From positions 62,001-126,000 of the forward strand of contig NZ_OESZ01000001.1 in the NCBI RefSeq assembly GCF_900239345.1: a DNA stretch of 64,000 bases, given 5' to 3'. The notes below the pieces were generated by a model. It ran no database searches, was not told the DNA's origin, and saw only the letters and a program-made list of their open reading frames with translations. This stretch comes from Tenacibaculum dicentrarchi (GTDB lineage Bacteria > Bacteroidota > Bacteroidia > Flavobacteriales > Flavobacteriaceae). Shown one piece after another: positions 9,896-17,688 of the stretch. How positions within the stretch are numbered: position 1 is the stretch's first letter; each line of letters starts with the position of its first letter. A program made the position numbers and the translations under genes.

Positions 9896-9925
9896 ATGTT
9901 AACGTTTTTAGGGTTAACCCTAATT
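9896..9925. repeat. 30-bp palindrome-bearing box, copy 2
   Basis: Second copy of the box at 9757-9786, 139 bp downstream in the same orientation. Here the palindrome is longer: TTAGGGTTAACCCTAA at 9908-9923. Two spaced copies look like binding sites for one protein. Confidence 0.75.
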
Positions 9926-10076
9926 GAAAATAAGAAAACACAAATGTTAATTAAATGTTAATTACACGTGAATCATTATAAACCAACACACGGAGTATTC
10001 ACAAGTATTTTACTTTTGATAAAAAACACGTTACAGCGATAATAAATTTATAAGTGACAAACCTGTTTAACTTGAA

Positions 10077-10107
10077 TTGGAATATCTGTTTCGCTACACT
10101 ATCTTTG
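10077..10107 (+). promoter_or_regulatory. Bacteroidota promoter of the CYTH gene
   Basis: TTG (10077-10079), a 20-base spacer, then TATCTTTG (10100-10107), matching TTG/TAnnTTTG. It lies about 39 bases before the ATG at 10146 and rules out in-frame start codons that overlap it. Confidence 0.6.
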
Positions 10108-10145
10108 ATTTATTTACAAACGATTACCAATCCTCAAAAAAAATT

Positions 10146-10616
10146 ATGACCTTTGAAATAGAACGTAAATTCTTAGTAACTTCGGATGCTTATAAGCAAG
10201 TTGCTTACAAAAAAAGCTATATAAAACAAGGTTTTTTAAACTCTCAAAAAGAACGTGTTGTACGAATTCGAATAAAAGATGATAGCGGTTTTTTAACCAT
10301 CAAAGGTACATCAAATAAAAGCGGAACAACTCGTTATGAATGGGAAAAAGAGATTCCTTTGCAAGAAGCAAAAGATTTATTTAATTTATGCGAAGAAGGA
10401 ATTATTGAAAAATATCGCTATTTAGTAAAAGCCAATAACCACACGTATGAAATTGATGATTTTCTAGGCGATAATAAAGGTTTAGTAGTTGCTGAAATAG
10501 AATTATCCGAAGAAAATGAACTCTTTGAAAAACCAACTTGGCTAGGAAAAGAAGTTACAGGAATTGTAAAATATTACAATTCTAATTTAAGTAAACTACC
10601 CTTTTGCAAGTGGTAA
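10146..10616 (+). CDS. CYTH domain protein (triphosphate tunnel metalloenzyme)
   Basis: A 156-residue protein opening with the CYTH signature EIERKFLV, whose Glu residues bind metal in the eight-stranded tunnel. Downstream are the expected charged strands: VVRIRIKDDSGFLTIKG, TTRYEWEKEIP, KYRYLV, YEIDDFLG and VVAEIELSEENE. The family hydrolyses inorganic triphosphate or related substrates, or acts as a class IV adenylate cyclase in some bacteria; single-domain proteins of this length are mostly triphosphatases. The frame is open from 10077, but the promoter-like TATCTTTG and the position of EIERKFLV two residues after Met favour the start at 10146. Confidence 0.85.
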   Translation: MTFEIERKFLVTSDAYKQVAYKKSYIKQGFLNSQKERVVRIRIKDDSGFLTIKGTSNKSGTTRYEWEKEIPLQEAKDLFNLCEEGIIEKYRYLVKANNHTYEIDDFLGDNKGLVVAEIELSEENELFEKPTWLGKEVTGIVKYYNSNLSKLPFCKW

Positions 10617-10618
10617 AA

Positions 10619-11260
10619 TTACACATATTTATAAATTGCCCAAAAATGACTAAAGCTTCCTAAAAGCACAAAAACATGAAAAATAGCATGATTATACGGC
10701 ATTTTTTTAATCGAATATAAAACAGCGCCAATCGTATAAAAAACACCACCTGCAATTAAATAAAATAACCCATTATAGGGTAAATTTTCCATTAATGGAT
10801 TTATTAAAAAGATAACCTGCCAGCCCATTATCAAATATAAAGCCGTTGATAGTTTATCGAATTTCCCTGTAAAAAACAACTTTAAAATAACGCCTATCAA
10901 AGCAAATAACCATACAAAAACGAATAAATACCAACCTGTTTTTTCGGGCAATACGACCAAACAAAAAGGCGTATAACTTCCTGCAATTAATACATAAATT
11001 GCCGCATGGTCAAAAATATTAAGCCTTCGGCGGATTTTAGAGTTTTTAGCGGCATGGTAAAAAGTAGAAGCAGCATATAAAATAATTAAACTAAAACCAA
11101 AAATACTAAAACTAGCAATTTGCCAAAATCCTTGGTAAAAAACTGATTTTAAAATTAACAAAGGCAAGGCTATCATTGCCAATAACAAGCCAAAACCATG
11201 GGTTAAAACGTTTAATTTTTCTTCGATATTGCTATAATTATGATTTAATTTTTCGCTCAT
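10619..11260 (-). CDS. trhA: Hemolysin III / PAQR family membrane protein
   Basis: A 213-residue protein with seven hydrophobic segments. It carries the conserved family features: an N-terminal NVLTHGFGLL after an acidic stretch, STFYHAA in the second-third helix region, FDHAAIYVLIAGSYTPF, and the C-terminal NHAIFHVFVLLGSFSHFWAI, whose His/Asp/Ser residues form the metal site of PAQR proteins. TrhA in E. coli and Bacillus helps maintain membrane fluidity; cytolysin activity is a historical label. Its start overlaps the end of the plsC-like gene by 23 bases, so the two lipid-related genes are probably co-transcribed. Its stop lies 2 bases from the convergent CYTH stop. Confidence 0.85.
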   Translation of the reverse strand: MSEKLNHNYSNIEEKLNVLTHGFGLLLAMIALPLLILKSVFYQGFWQIASFSIFGFSLIILYAASTFYHAAKNSKIRRRLNIFDHAAIYVLIAGSYTPFCLVVLPEKTGWYLFVFVWLFALIGVILKLFFTGKFDKLSTALYLIMGWQVIFLINPLMENLPYNGLFYLIAGGVFYTIGAVLYSIKKMPYNHAIFHVFVLLGSFSHFWAIYKYV

Positions 11261-12023
11261 TATTTGCTAAATTAGTATCTTTCATATACTTTTTATCATT
11301 TAATAATTCATTCTCTAACAAATCAAAAGCTTGCTGATTTAAAACTTTTCTATCTTTTATCACTAAGCCTTTTACCTGTATAAAAGGAAGTTGTTTTACT
11401 CTAAAAACACCTGGGTGTCCTTTAAAAATATCCCAAGAAAACAAGCGTTTTGCATCAAAATATACCTGTGGTACAATTGGCATTTCATATTGTATTGCTA
11501 AATTAAATGCACCATTCATAAAAGGCGCTAAAACCACCTCTTCGGTTGGCACTAATCCTTCAGGATAAATGGCAATACTCAAGCCGCTATCTAATCGTTT
11601 TTTAATTCGGGCATAAACTTTTTTTCTACTATTAGGGTCGCTTCTGTCAACCATAATTACCGCTTTTTTATAAAAAAAACCAAATAAAGGCACTTTTGAC
11701 AACTCTTTTTTTCCTACAAATAAAATCGGATTTTTACTAGATGCAATCATTATCCACGGGTCTAATAACGAAGTGTGATTTGCTATAAATATGTAACTTT
11801 TTTCAAGATTAAGCTTTTCTTGTCTTTCAAATTTAAGCCTAAAACCCATAGCGTAAATTAAAAAAAATGACCAAGCTCGCATTAGTTTCCAAAAAGAACC
11901 ATAATATTTTTCATCAGATAAAAGCACCAATACAAAAGGCGCTATTACAAGCACCGAAACAATCATTAATAAGTAAAACCAAACTCGCCAAATTAATCGA
12001 AAAGGAAAAAGTATGTATTTCAT
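11238..12023 (-). CDS. plsC: 1-acyl-sn-glycerol-3-phosphate acyltransferase (PlsC family)
   Basis: A 261-residue membrane-bound acyltransferase that adds the second acyl chain to lysophosphatidate in phospholipid synthesis. Two hydrophobic stretches at the N-terminus (about residues 10-65) precede the catalytic HX4D motif in NHTSLLDPW (about residues 83-91), then FVGKKELSKVPLFGFFY, and the glycerol-phosphate-binding block IYPEGLVPTEE. A second paralogue lies at 24575-25306. The typical EGTR is EGLV here, so the exact acyl acceptor is less certain. It leads a two-gene unit with the hemolysin III-like gene. Confidence 0.85.
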   Translation of the reverse strand: MKYILFPFRLIWRVWFYLLMIVSVLVIAPFVLVLLSDEKYYGSFWKLMRAWSFFLIYAMGFRLKFERQEKLNLEKSYIFIANHTSLLDPWIMIASSKNPILFVGKKELSKVPLFGFFYKKAVIMVDRSDPNSRKKVYARIKKRLDSGLSIAIYPEGLVPTEEVVLAPFMNGAFNLAIQYEMPIVPQVYFDAKRLFSWDIFKGHPGVFRVKQLPFIQVKGLVIKDRKVLNQQAFDLLENELLNDKKYMKDTNLANNERKIKS

Positions 12024-12138
12024 AAATGCGAATGTAGTAATTTCTTTTGTTTGAACAATTTTAAGCCTATTTTTGCTAGTATAAAAATAGTAATTAATAA
12101 TCGTAAAAATTACTATATAATTTTTTCAAAACAACCAT

Positions 12139-13107
12139 ATGTCAAGAATTTTAACAGGAGTACAAAGTACAGGAACTCCACACTTAGGAAACTTATTAGG
12201 TGCTATTTTACCAGCCATTGAAATGGCAAATGATGCTAAAAATGAATCGTATATTTTTATTGCTGATATGCACTCGTTAACCCAAATTAAAGACGGAAAC
12301 GAATTAAGAGAAAACACTTATAGTGTGGCGGCTACTTGGCTTGCCTGCGGAATTGACATTAATAAAACTGTTTTTTATCGACAAAGTGATATTCCTCAAG
12401 TAACAGAATTATCTTGGTATTTGAGTTGTTATTTTCCGTATCAACGTTTAACATTGGCACATGGTTTTAAAGATAAATCTGACCGTTTATCAGACGTAAA
12501 TAGTGGTTTATTTACATATCCTATGTTAATGGCTGCCGATATTTTATTATATGATGCCGAAATTGTTCCCGTAGGAAAAGACCAATTACAACATTTAGAA
12601 ATGGCTCGTGATGTAGCTAGTAGAGTAAATAATACTGTTGGCGAAACCTTAATTTTACCTCAAGGAAAAACCAACGAAAACACCAAATTAGTGCCTGGTA
12701 CTGATGGTGAAAAAATGAGTAAATCAAGAAATAATTTTATCAATATTTTCTTAGCAGATAAAAAATTACGCAAGCAAATAATGGGAATTCAAACAGATAG
12801 CAAAGCCCTTGAAGAACCTAAAAACCCTGATACAGATAATGTTTTTGCTATTTATAAATTATTAGCTTCGGATACTCAAATTGCTGAAATGCGTGCTAAT
12901 TATGAAGGTGGAAATTATGGTTACGGTCATGCAAAACAAGCATTATACGAGTTAATTATTGAAGAGTTTGCTGAAGTTCGTGCAAAATATGCTCACTATA
13001 TGGAAAACAGAAATGAAATAGATAAAGCCTTAGCAATTGGTGCCGAAAAAGCCCGTGTTGTAGCTACTGATGTTTTACAAAGAGTTCGTAAAAAAATAGG
13101 ATATTAA
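12139..13107 (+). CDS. trpS: Tryptophan--tRNA ligase
   Basis: A 322-residue class I aminoacyl-tRNA synthetase that charges tRNA-Trp. The N-terminus has the HIGH-type signature TGTPHLGN (about residues 12-19), with TGVQSTGTPHLGN matching bacterial TrpS. FIADMHSLT and the tryptophan-pocket region MAADILLYDAEIVPVGKDQLQH follow, then the KMSKS loop (GEKMSKSRNN, about residue 192). Length is normal. It is divergent from the plsC-like gene and followed closely by a small lipoprotein gene. Confidence 0.96.
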   Translation: MSRILTGVQSTGTPHLGNLLGAILPAIEMANDAKNESYIFIADMHSLTQIKDGNELRENTYSVAATWLACGIDINKTVFYRQSDIPQVTELSWYLSCYFPYQRLTLAHGFKDKSDRLSDVNSGLFTYPMLMAADILLYDAEIVPVGKDQLQHLEMARDVASRVNNTVGETLILPQGKTNENTKLVPGTDGEKMSKSRNNFINIFLADKKLRKQIMGIQTDSKALEEPKNPDTDNVFAIYKLLASDTQIAEMRANYEGGNYGYGHAKQALYELIIEEFAEVRAKYAHYMENRNEIDKALAIGAEKARVVATDVLQRVRKKIGY

Positions 13108-13130
13108 TTTGATGAAAATTTTAAAATAAC

Positions 13131-13436
13131 ATGAAAAAATTACTTTTTATATTTTTATTCGCAATAATAGCTTCTTGTTCAAATTCTGCTGAAAAAGCCT
13201 TTATTACAGAAGCTTCTTGCGGACAATGTCAGTTTGGAATTGATAGTCAAAAAGGCTGTGATTTAGCCATAAAAGTTGACGATAAAGCCTATTTTGTTGA
13301 CGGTGCTAAAATTGATGATTTTGGTGATGCTCACGATAAAAATATTGGTTTATGTAACGTTATCAGAAAGGTATCGGTTACAGGGAAAATTGAAAATAAT
13401 CGGTTTAAAGCAAGCGCTATTAAAATAGTAGAATAG
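13131..13436 (+). CDS. Small Cys-rich lipoprotein (DUF6370-like)
   Basis: A 101-residue protein with a lipoprotein signal ending in the lipobox-like IIASC (Cys17). The mature part has a CGQCQFG motif, a Cys in KGCDLAIKVDDKAYFVDG and another in LCNVIRKV, resembling a small domain known in Bacteroidota as DUF6370. The CxxC suggests metal or thiol chemistry, but I can only infer this. It is 23 bases after trpS on the same strand and is followed by a strong bidirectional terminator. Confidence 0.7.
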   Translation: MKKLLFIFLFAIIASCSNSAEKAFITEASCGQCQFGIDSQKGCDLAIKVDDKAYFVDGAKIDDFGDAHDKNIGLCNVIRKVSVTGKIENNRFKASAIKIVE

Positions 13437-13460
13437 TTTTAAATTTAATCTTATAAACTA

Positions 13461-13492
13461 AAAAAGCCTTGAATTTCTTCAAGGCTTTTTTT
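13461..13492. terminator. Bidirectional terminator between the small lipoprotein and OmpA-family genes
   Basis: AAAAAGCCTTGAA and TTCAAGGCTTTTT form a perfect stem with loop TTTC and a T run on both strands, placed between two convergent stop codons. Confidence 0.9.
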
Positions 13493-13511
13493 ATAAAGTA
13501 AAGCGTTTTAA

Positions 13512-15710
13512 TTATTTTACTAATTTTATTTCTACACGCCTATTTTCTGCTCTTCCTGCTCTTGTTCTGTTTGTTGAAATCGGATTGTTTTCACCATAAC
13601 CTACAGAGGTTAATCTATCGGCTTTAATTCCTGCTGTTTTTACTAAGTAATCTAAAACTGCTTTGGCTCTTTTATCAGAAAAACGTTGATTAGTTACTGC
13701 TGAACCTACACTATCTGTATGTCCTTCAATGTTAAATTTTGCCGTAGCATATTCTTGCATAATTTTAGCCATTAAATCTAGTTTTGATGTAACGCCTGGC
13801 TTAAAAGTTGTTTTACCTGAGTTAAAATAAATAGCTCTTGCAAATTCATCTAATTTCGCTTTTGCTGCTTTGGTAATTACTACCTCAGGGCATCCTTGCT
13901 TTTCTAACAATCCTGCTACAGTTGGGCATTTATCATCCTTATCGGCAACGCCATCTTTGTCGGTATCGCTCCATGGACATCCTTTGTTTTCTAGAGGTCC
14001 TGCAAGGTCTTTACAAGCGTCTTTATCGTCAGAAATTCCATCTTTATCAGTATCAGGGCAACCATTATTTTCAGCTGTTCCTGCTAATTCTGGGCAAGTA
14101 TCATCTTTATCTAAAATAGTATCGCCATCGGTATCTTTCCAAGGGCAACCATCATTTTCAAGAGGTCCTGCTACTTCTGGGCAGGTATCATCTTTGTCTA
14201 AAACAGTATCGCCGTCGGTATCTTTCCAAGGACAACCATCGTTTTCAAGAGGTCCTGCTTGCTTAGGACACATATCTAACTTGTCAAAAATACCATCCTT
14301 ATCTTTATCTTTTAATTTCCCTTGATAAATAGGAATTTTTAAACCAACATATACATCTGCTGACTTCGATTCTTTTGAAATTAAATTTGATAAAACAGAT
14401 CCTGACCCTACAAATAAAGGTCCTGCACGAAGCCCTGCTCCCCATGAAAAATTATTGTGTTTATTAATTCCGATAGGTGAATAAAAGCTAAACCATTTTG
14501 ATTCAAATCGTGGTGTTAAAGTAATACTACTTGCAATATTATTGGTGTTTTCTGCTACTTTTCTTAAACCTGCATCGTAGTTTAAATTTACATAAAATAG
14601 GTTGTTAATATTATAATCAACCGCCATATGTAAAGCCGTTGGAAGTGAAATACGAACATCTTCTGTAGTAGTTGTTTCAGTATAAATGTTCTCTAAAGCA
14701 GCCTCTAAATCGTCATAACTATTAAAAGTGTCTTCATTAATATTAAGCCCTAATAAATTATAGCTGTTTTTTTCTGATCCTTTATAAGAAATTCCACCGA
14801 TATCAGTTACCGATAATGACGCTTTTAATTTGTATTTATTCTTATTTTTAAAGTCAAATGATTTCCCATTTTTATTACTTACTTTATAGTCTTTATGATC
14901 AGGACGCCATTCATATACAAAACCAAAATCAGCAGCAAAACTCGTAGCACCATCAATAAGTTCAAAATCGTTTGAATCGTCTATTAAATTACTACTTCTT
15001 GAATAGGATGCTGCTCCTTTCGATTCAATAGATCCCGTAGTTTGCCCGCCTGGTAAAGCAATTCCATCTACATCATATTCAAATTGAACATCATTACCTT
15101 GAGCTGTGTAAAACCCTATACCTTGAAGGTATTTTAACGACAAACCTCCTTTTAAAAAGTGCTCTTGATTATTAAAGATTACTCTTGCGTAAGAAACACC
15201 AACTTCTGCCCAAGCATGAGCGCTTCCACTGAAGTCTCCTTCATTAATATTAAAGTCTTTTTCATCATCAAAATCATTACTTAATTCATCAAAAAGATTT
15301 CCATTTATTTCAGATATATTTGCAACCGATCGGGCTCTAGTAAAAACAGCAATCGAATTATTTTTGTTGATATTAAACATAAACGAAGGTCCCATAACAT
15401 CTACATTTGCAAACAAATTATTGTTGTTTGTTGGTGTTTTCAAGGTGTTTCTATCGTTATCAAAGGTGTTTTCATCAAAAGTATTGCTATCTATTTTATT
15501 TAGATTAAGTCCAAAATAATCATTACTTAAAAGCGCACTTGCCGACACTATATTTACATCGGTTTTAAAACGAGAATCTACAATATTTGCAGGGTTAAAA
15601 ATTACACCATGCACCCCGTTATAATTATCAGAATGAAAGCCAACATACGATTGTGCTTTCATAATTAAACTACTACATAAAAGAAATCCGAATAGTCCTA
15701 TTTTTTTCAT
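13512..15710 (-). CDS. DUF5723/OmpA family outer-membrane protein with thrombospondin type 3 repeats
   Basis: A 732-residue protein. It has a signal peptide (FGFLLCSSLIMKAQS), an N-terminal barrel-like region of the DUF5723 kind (about residues 20-465), five calcium-binding TSP3 repeats of the form DxDxDGxxDxxDxCP (about residues 468-610), and a C-terminal OmpA domain (about residues 625-732) with the peptidoglycan-binding residues in IEGHTDSVGS and NRRVEIKLVK. It probably tethers the outer membrane to peptidoglycan. A TATTTTTG element lies upstream on the minus strand (15730-15737). The TSP3 units are nearly identical at the DNA level, a possible site of repeat-number change. Confidence 0.9.
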   Translation of the reverse strand: MKKIGLFGFLLCSSLIMKAQSYVGFHSDNYNGVHGVIFNPANIVDSRFKTDVNIVSASALLSNDYFGLNLNKIDSNTFDENTFDNDRNTLKTPTNNNNLFANVDVMGPSFMFNINKNNSIAVFTRARSVANISEINGNLFDELSNDFDDEKDFNINEGDFSGSAHAWAEVGVSYARVIFNNQEHFLKGGLSLKYLQGIGFYTAQGNDVQFEYDVDGIALPGGQTTGSIESKGAASYSRSSNLIDDSNDFELIDGATSFAADFGFVYEWRPDHKDYKVSNKNGKSFDFKNKNKYKLKASLSVTDIGGISYKGSEKNSYNLLGLNINEDTFNSYDDLEAALENIYTETTTTEDVRISLPTALHMAVDYNINNLFYVNLNYDAGLRKVAENTNNIASSITLTPRFESKWFSFYSPIGINKHNNFSWGAGLRAGPLFVGSGSVLSNLISKESKSADVYVGLKIPIYQGKLKDKDKDGIFDKLDMCPKQAGPLENDGCPWKDTDGDTVLDKDDTCPEVAGPLENDGCPWKDTDGDTILDKDDTCPELAGTAENNGCPDTDKDGISDDKDACKDLAGPLENKGCPWSDTDKDGVADKDDKCPTVAGLLEKQGCPEVVITKAAKAKLDEFARAIYFNSGKTTFKPGVTSKLDLMAKIMQEYATAKFNIEGHTDSVGSAVTNQRFSDKRAKAVLDYLVKTAGIKADRLTSVGYGENNPISTNRTRAGRAENRRVEIKLVK

Positions 15711-15848
15711 TTTTATTTTAAATTTAAAGCAAAAATATACATTATATTTTAATCAACTACTTACTCAATAGAACTCTTATCATAAAATATAGTTATTATT
15801 AGCCCCTATTTTAATTGATAAAAAAAAATATTTTTCAAAAAAGATAAA

Positions 15849-15938
15849 CGTCCTGTTGAATTTATTTCAGCATCGCATCAACAGGAGAACTAAGGCAAAT
15901 CAGGATGCGAATCTGAAATAAATTCAGCCTGACGGCTG
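15849..15938. repeat. Nested inverted-repeat element (REP/MITE-like)
   Basis: Two interlocked inverted repeats are visible. CCTGTTGA (15852-15859) pairs with TCAACAGG (15878-15885). The 22-base arm at 15858-15879 (starting GAATTTATTTCAG) pairs with 15904-15925 at 20 of 22 positions. The arms overlap, so two alternative folds exclude each other. Base composition is GC-richer than the flanks. No ORF is present, which suggests a small non-autonomous repeat. Confidence 0.65.
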
Positions 15939-15945
15939 CGATTTT

Positions 15946-16004
15946 TTTGCATATATAGTATATACTATATATATTTGCATCTATCATATTTTGTATATAC
16001 AAAA
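15946..16004 (+). promoter_or_regulatory. Promoter and twin palindromic operators of the toxin-antitoxin operon
   Basis: TTTG (15946-15949), a 20-base spacer and TATATTTG (15970-15977) form a Bacteroidota promoter. A perfect 22-bp palindrome (15951-15972) fills the spacer and a perfect 16-bp palindrome TTTTGTATATACAAAA (15989-16004) lies just before the antitoxin ATG. Both are centred on GTATATAC, about 35 bp apart, as expected for cooperative autorepression by an antitoxin dimer. Confidence 0.75.
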
Positions 16005-16013
16005 CGTCTCACT

Positions 16014-16262
16014 ATGAAAAAATTAATAGAAATCGATGATACAATTCTTGTAAAACTCAAAGTATTATCTGCTTTTGAAGGATTAAGTGTAAAAGCTTTG
16101 ATGGAAAAAGCCATTGAATTGTTTGTTCAAAACAAAGAAAAAGAACAATTAGATGGTTTAACCAATGAGCAAAAAGAAGATTTAGGTCTTTTACTTTTAA
16201 TGCAACAAGCCGATAGAACTAAAACAGTTCCTAGAGAAGATATCTTTAAAATGTTAGAATAA
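16014..16262 (+). CDS. Type II antitoxin, RelE partner
   Basis: An 82-residue protein with an N-terminal ribbon-helix-helix-like segment (KKLIEIDDTILVKLKVLSAFEGLSV) that would bind the palindromes upstream, and an acidic, helical C-terminal tail (NEQKEDLGLLLLMQQADR...) that would wrap around the toxin. The start at 16014 follows the promoter; earlier in-frame starts overlap the -7 element and are unlikely. The stop at 16262 is followed one base later by the toxin ATG, so translation is coupled. Confidence 0.8.
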   Translation: MKKLIEIDDTILVKLKVLSAFEGLSVKALMEKAIELFVQNKEKEQLDGLTNEQKEDLGLLLLMQQADRTKTVPREDIFKMLE

Positions 16263-16263
16263 A

Positions 16264-16563
16264 ATGAACGTAATTTATCTAGAAAGCTTAAAAAAAGATT
16301 TGAAAAAAATAAAAGATAAAAAACTACTAAAAAATTTATCTGCCGTTTTTATAAAACTTGAAGATGTTGATGATTTATTAAAAATTTCTAGTGTAAAAAA
16401 ACTCTCTGGTCATCCAGATGCTTATAGAATACGAATTGGCGATTATAGATTAGGAATTTACTACAATGAAAATAAACTATCAATTGCTCGGTTTACAGAA
16501 GTAAATGAAGTATCAATTGCTCGATTTGTAAAACGAAATGATATTTATAAAGTATTTCCATAA
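16264..16563 (+). CDS. RelE/ParE-superfamily toxin with internal 11-residue duplication
   Basis: A 99-residue toxin of the RelE fold, members of which cleave mRNA on the ribosome. The typical core is present: LKKDLKKIKDKK, VKKLSGHPDAYRIRIGDYRLGIYY and a C-terminal FVKRNDIYKVFP. Unusually, LSIARFTEVNE is followed directly by VSIARFVKRND, an in-frame duplication of 33 bp; without it the protein would be 88 residues, a normal length for this group. The extra strand falls in the C-terminal sheet that carries catalytic residues in relatives, so activity may be reduced or lost. Co-transcribed with the antitoxin. Confidence 0.85.
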   Translation: MNVIYLESLKKDLKKIKDKKLLKNLSAVFIKLEDVDDLLKISSVKKLSGHPDAYRIRIGDYRLGIYYNENKLSIARFTEVNEVSIARFVKRNDIYKVFP

Positions 16564-16570
16564 AAACATA

Positions 16571-16605
16571 AAAAAATCCGAAGTAAAATTACTTCGGATT
16601 TTTTT
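16571..16605 (+). terminator. Terminator of the toxin-antitoxin operon
   Basis: AAAAAATCCGAAGTAA and the complementary ttACTTCGGATTTTTT form a perfect stem with a short AT loop and flanking A and T runs, so it can work in both directions between convergent genes. Confidence 0.9.
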
Positions 16606-16635
16606 ATCTATAAAACTCTATTAAAACCGCATTTA

Positions 16636-17676
16636 TTACGGTGCAGGATTCGGAATTAAAGCATGAACAGCTTCAATTTCGTTTAAAATATCTTCGGATA
16701 AATCAATATTTATAGAATTGATATTTTCTTTTAGCTGACTCATTTTAGTAGCTCCAATAATATTACTTGTTACAAAAGGTAATTGATTAATATATGCTAA
16801 TGATAATTCAGCAAGTGTTAAACCATTTTTTTCTGCAATTTTCAAATATTCGGCAACCGCTTTTAATGAACCTTCACTCATATAACGTGCTATAAAGCGT
16901 GGAAATAAGGTTCCTCTTGCCCCTTCGGGATGTTTTCCATCTAAATATTTTCCTGATAAAACACCTTGTGCTAATGGCGAATATGCCAATAAACCGATAT
17001 TTTCACGCATAGAAACCTCGCTCATTCCCTGCTCATAACCTCTATGAATTAACGAATACGAATTTTGAATTGTACTCATTCTTGGTAAATTATATTGCTC
17101 AGAAGTTTGCAAATATTTCATTGTACCCCAAGGAGTTTCATTTGATAAACCAATCTGTTTTATCTTTCCTTGCTTTACTAAATTATTTAAAGTTTCTAAA
17201 ATTTCTAAATGATTTTCAGCCTCTTCTGCCGATGTTTTATAAGGATAATCACGCACACCAAAACAATTTACGCCACGAGAAGGCCAATGTAATTGATACA
17301 AATCCATATAATCGGTTTGTAAACGATTTAAACTTCCTTCAACGGCATCAATAATATTTTGTTTTGTAAATCCGCCGGTACGAATATGTTTGGTATAATC
17401 GCCACCACCAGCAATTTTACTTGCCAATACTATTTTATCACGATTTCCAGTTTTTTTAAACCAAGAACCAATGATTTTTTCCGTTGCTCCATAAGTTTCA
17501 GGAGTTGCAGGAACGGAATATAATTCGGCTGTATCAAAAAAATTTACACCTTGCGATAAAGCATAATCCATTTGCTGGTGTCCATCAGCTTCTGTGTTCT
17601 GATTTCCCCAAGTCATGGTTCCTAAACAGATTTTAGAAACTTTGGTATCGGTATTTGGTAGTGTTGTATATTTCAT
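16636..17676 (-). CDS. tas: Aldo/keto reductase, Tas-like
   Basis: A 346-residue NADPH-dependent oxidoreductase of the aldo/keto reductase superfamily. Visible features are LGTMTWGNQN (substrate loop), the catalytic Asp/Tyr region FFDTAELYSVP (about residues 47-57), the Lys in VLASKIAGG, the His in DLYQLHWPSR, and the cofactor-binding SNETPWG and NIIGATKMSQLKENI. Length and whole-protein pattern match E. coli Tas (346 residues), which can complement tyrosine auxotrophy. The physiological substrate is not known from sequence. Confidence 0.9.
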   Translation of the reverse strand: MKYTTLPNTDTKVSKICLGTMTWGNQNTEADGHQQMDYALSQGVNFFDTAELYSVPATPETYGATEKIIGSWFKKTGNRDKIVLASKIAGGGDYTKHIRTGGFTKQNIIDAVEGSLNRLQTDYMDLYQLHWPSRGVNCFGVRDYPYKTSAEEAENHLEILETLNNLVKQGKIKQIGLSNETPWGTMKYLQTSEQYNLPRMSTIQNSYSLIHRGYEQGMSEVSMRENIGLLAYSPLAQGVLSGKYLDGKHPEGARGTLFPRFIARYMSEGSLKAVAEYLKIAEKNGLTLAELSLAYINQLPFVTSNIIGATKMSQLKENINSINIDLSEDILNEIEAVHALIPNPAP

Positions 17677-17688
17677 ACTAATTTTAGA

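Larger units (their letters stand above)
9565..10076. other. Repeat-rich intergenic spacer of about 0.5 kb
   Basis: This gene-free stretch separates the leftward small secreted protein gene from the rightward CYTH gene. Besides the two boxes and the ATGAGATTA repeat it holds a short direct repeat of AAATGTTAATT near 9951-9972. I see no ORF of convincing composition and no tRNA. It must carry the promoter of the leftward gene, which I could not place confidently. Confidence 0.6.
15711..16013. other. Intergenic region with the OmpA-gene promoter, a nested inverted repeat and the toxin-antitoxin operator
   Basis: From left to right this 303-bp spacer holds the minus-strand TATTTTTG element for the OmpA-family gene (15730-15737), an inverted-repeat element (15849-15938), and the promoter/operator of the toxin-antitoxin pair (15946-16004). 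Confidence 0.65.

Noticed and set aside
9757-9925. CRISPR-like array because of repeated units
   Set aside because: Only two box copies and one 9-bp tandem repeat, with no regular spacers and no cas genes.
13870-14325. A 151-residue plus-strand ORF with Pro/Ser repeats opposite the TSP3 repeats
   Set aside because: Its repetitiveness only mirrors the TSP3 DNA repeats on the minus strand, where a clear OmpA-family protein is encoded.
15849-15938. Insertion sequence end
   Set aside because: No transposase frame adjoins it and no flanking target duplication is visible; kept only as a small repeat element.
17070-17354. Plus-strand ORF of 94 residues inside the aldo/keto reductase gene
   Set aside because: Antisense shadow of a well-supported coding frame.
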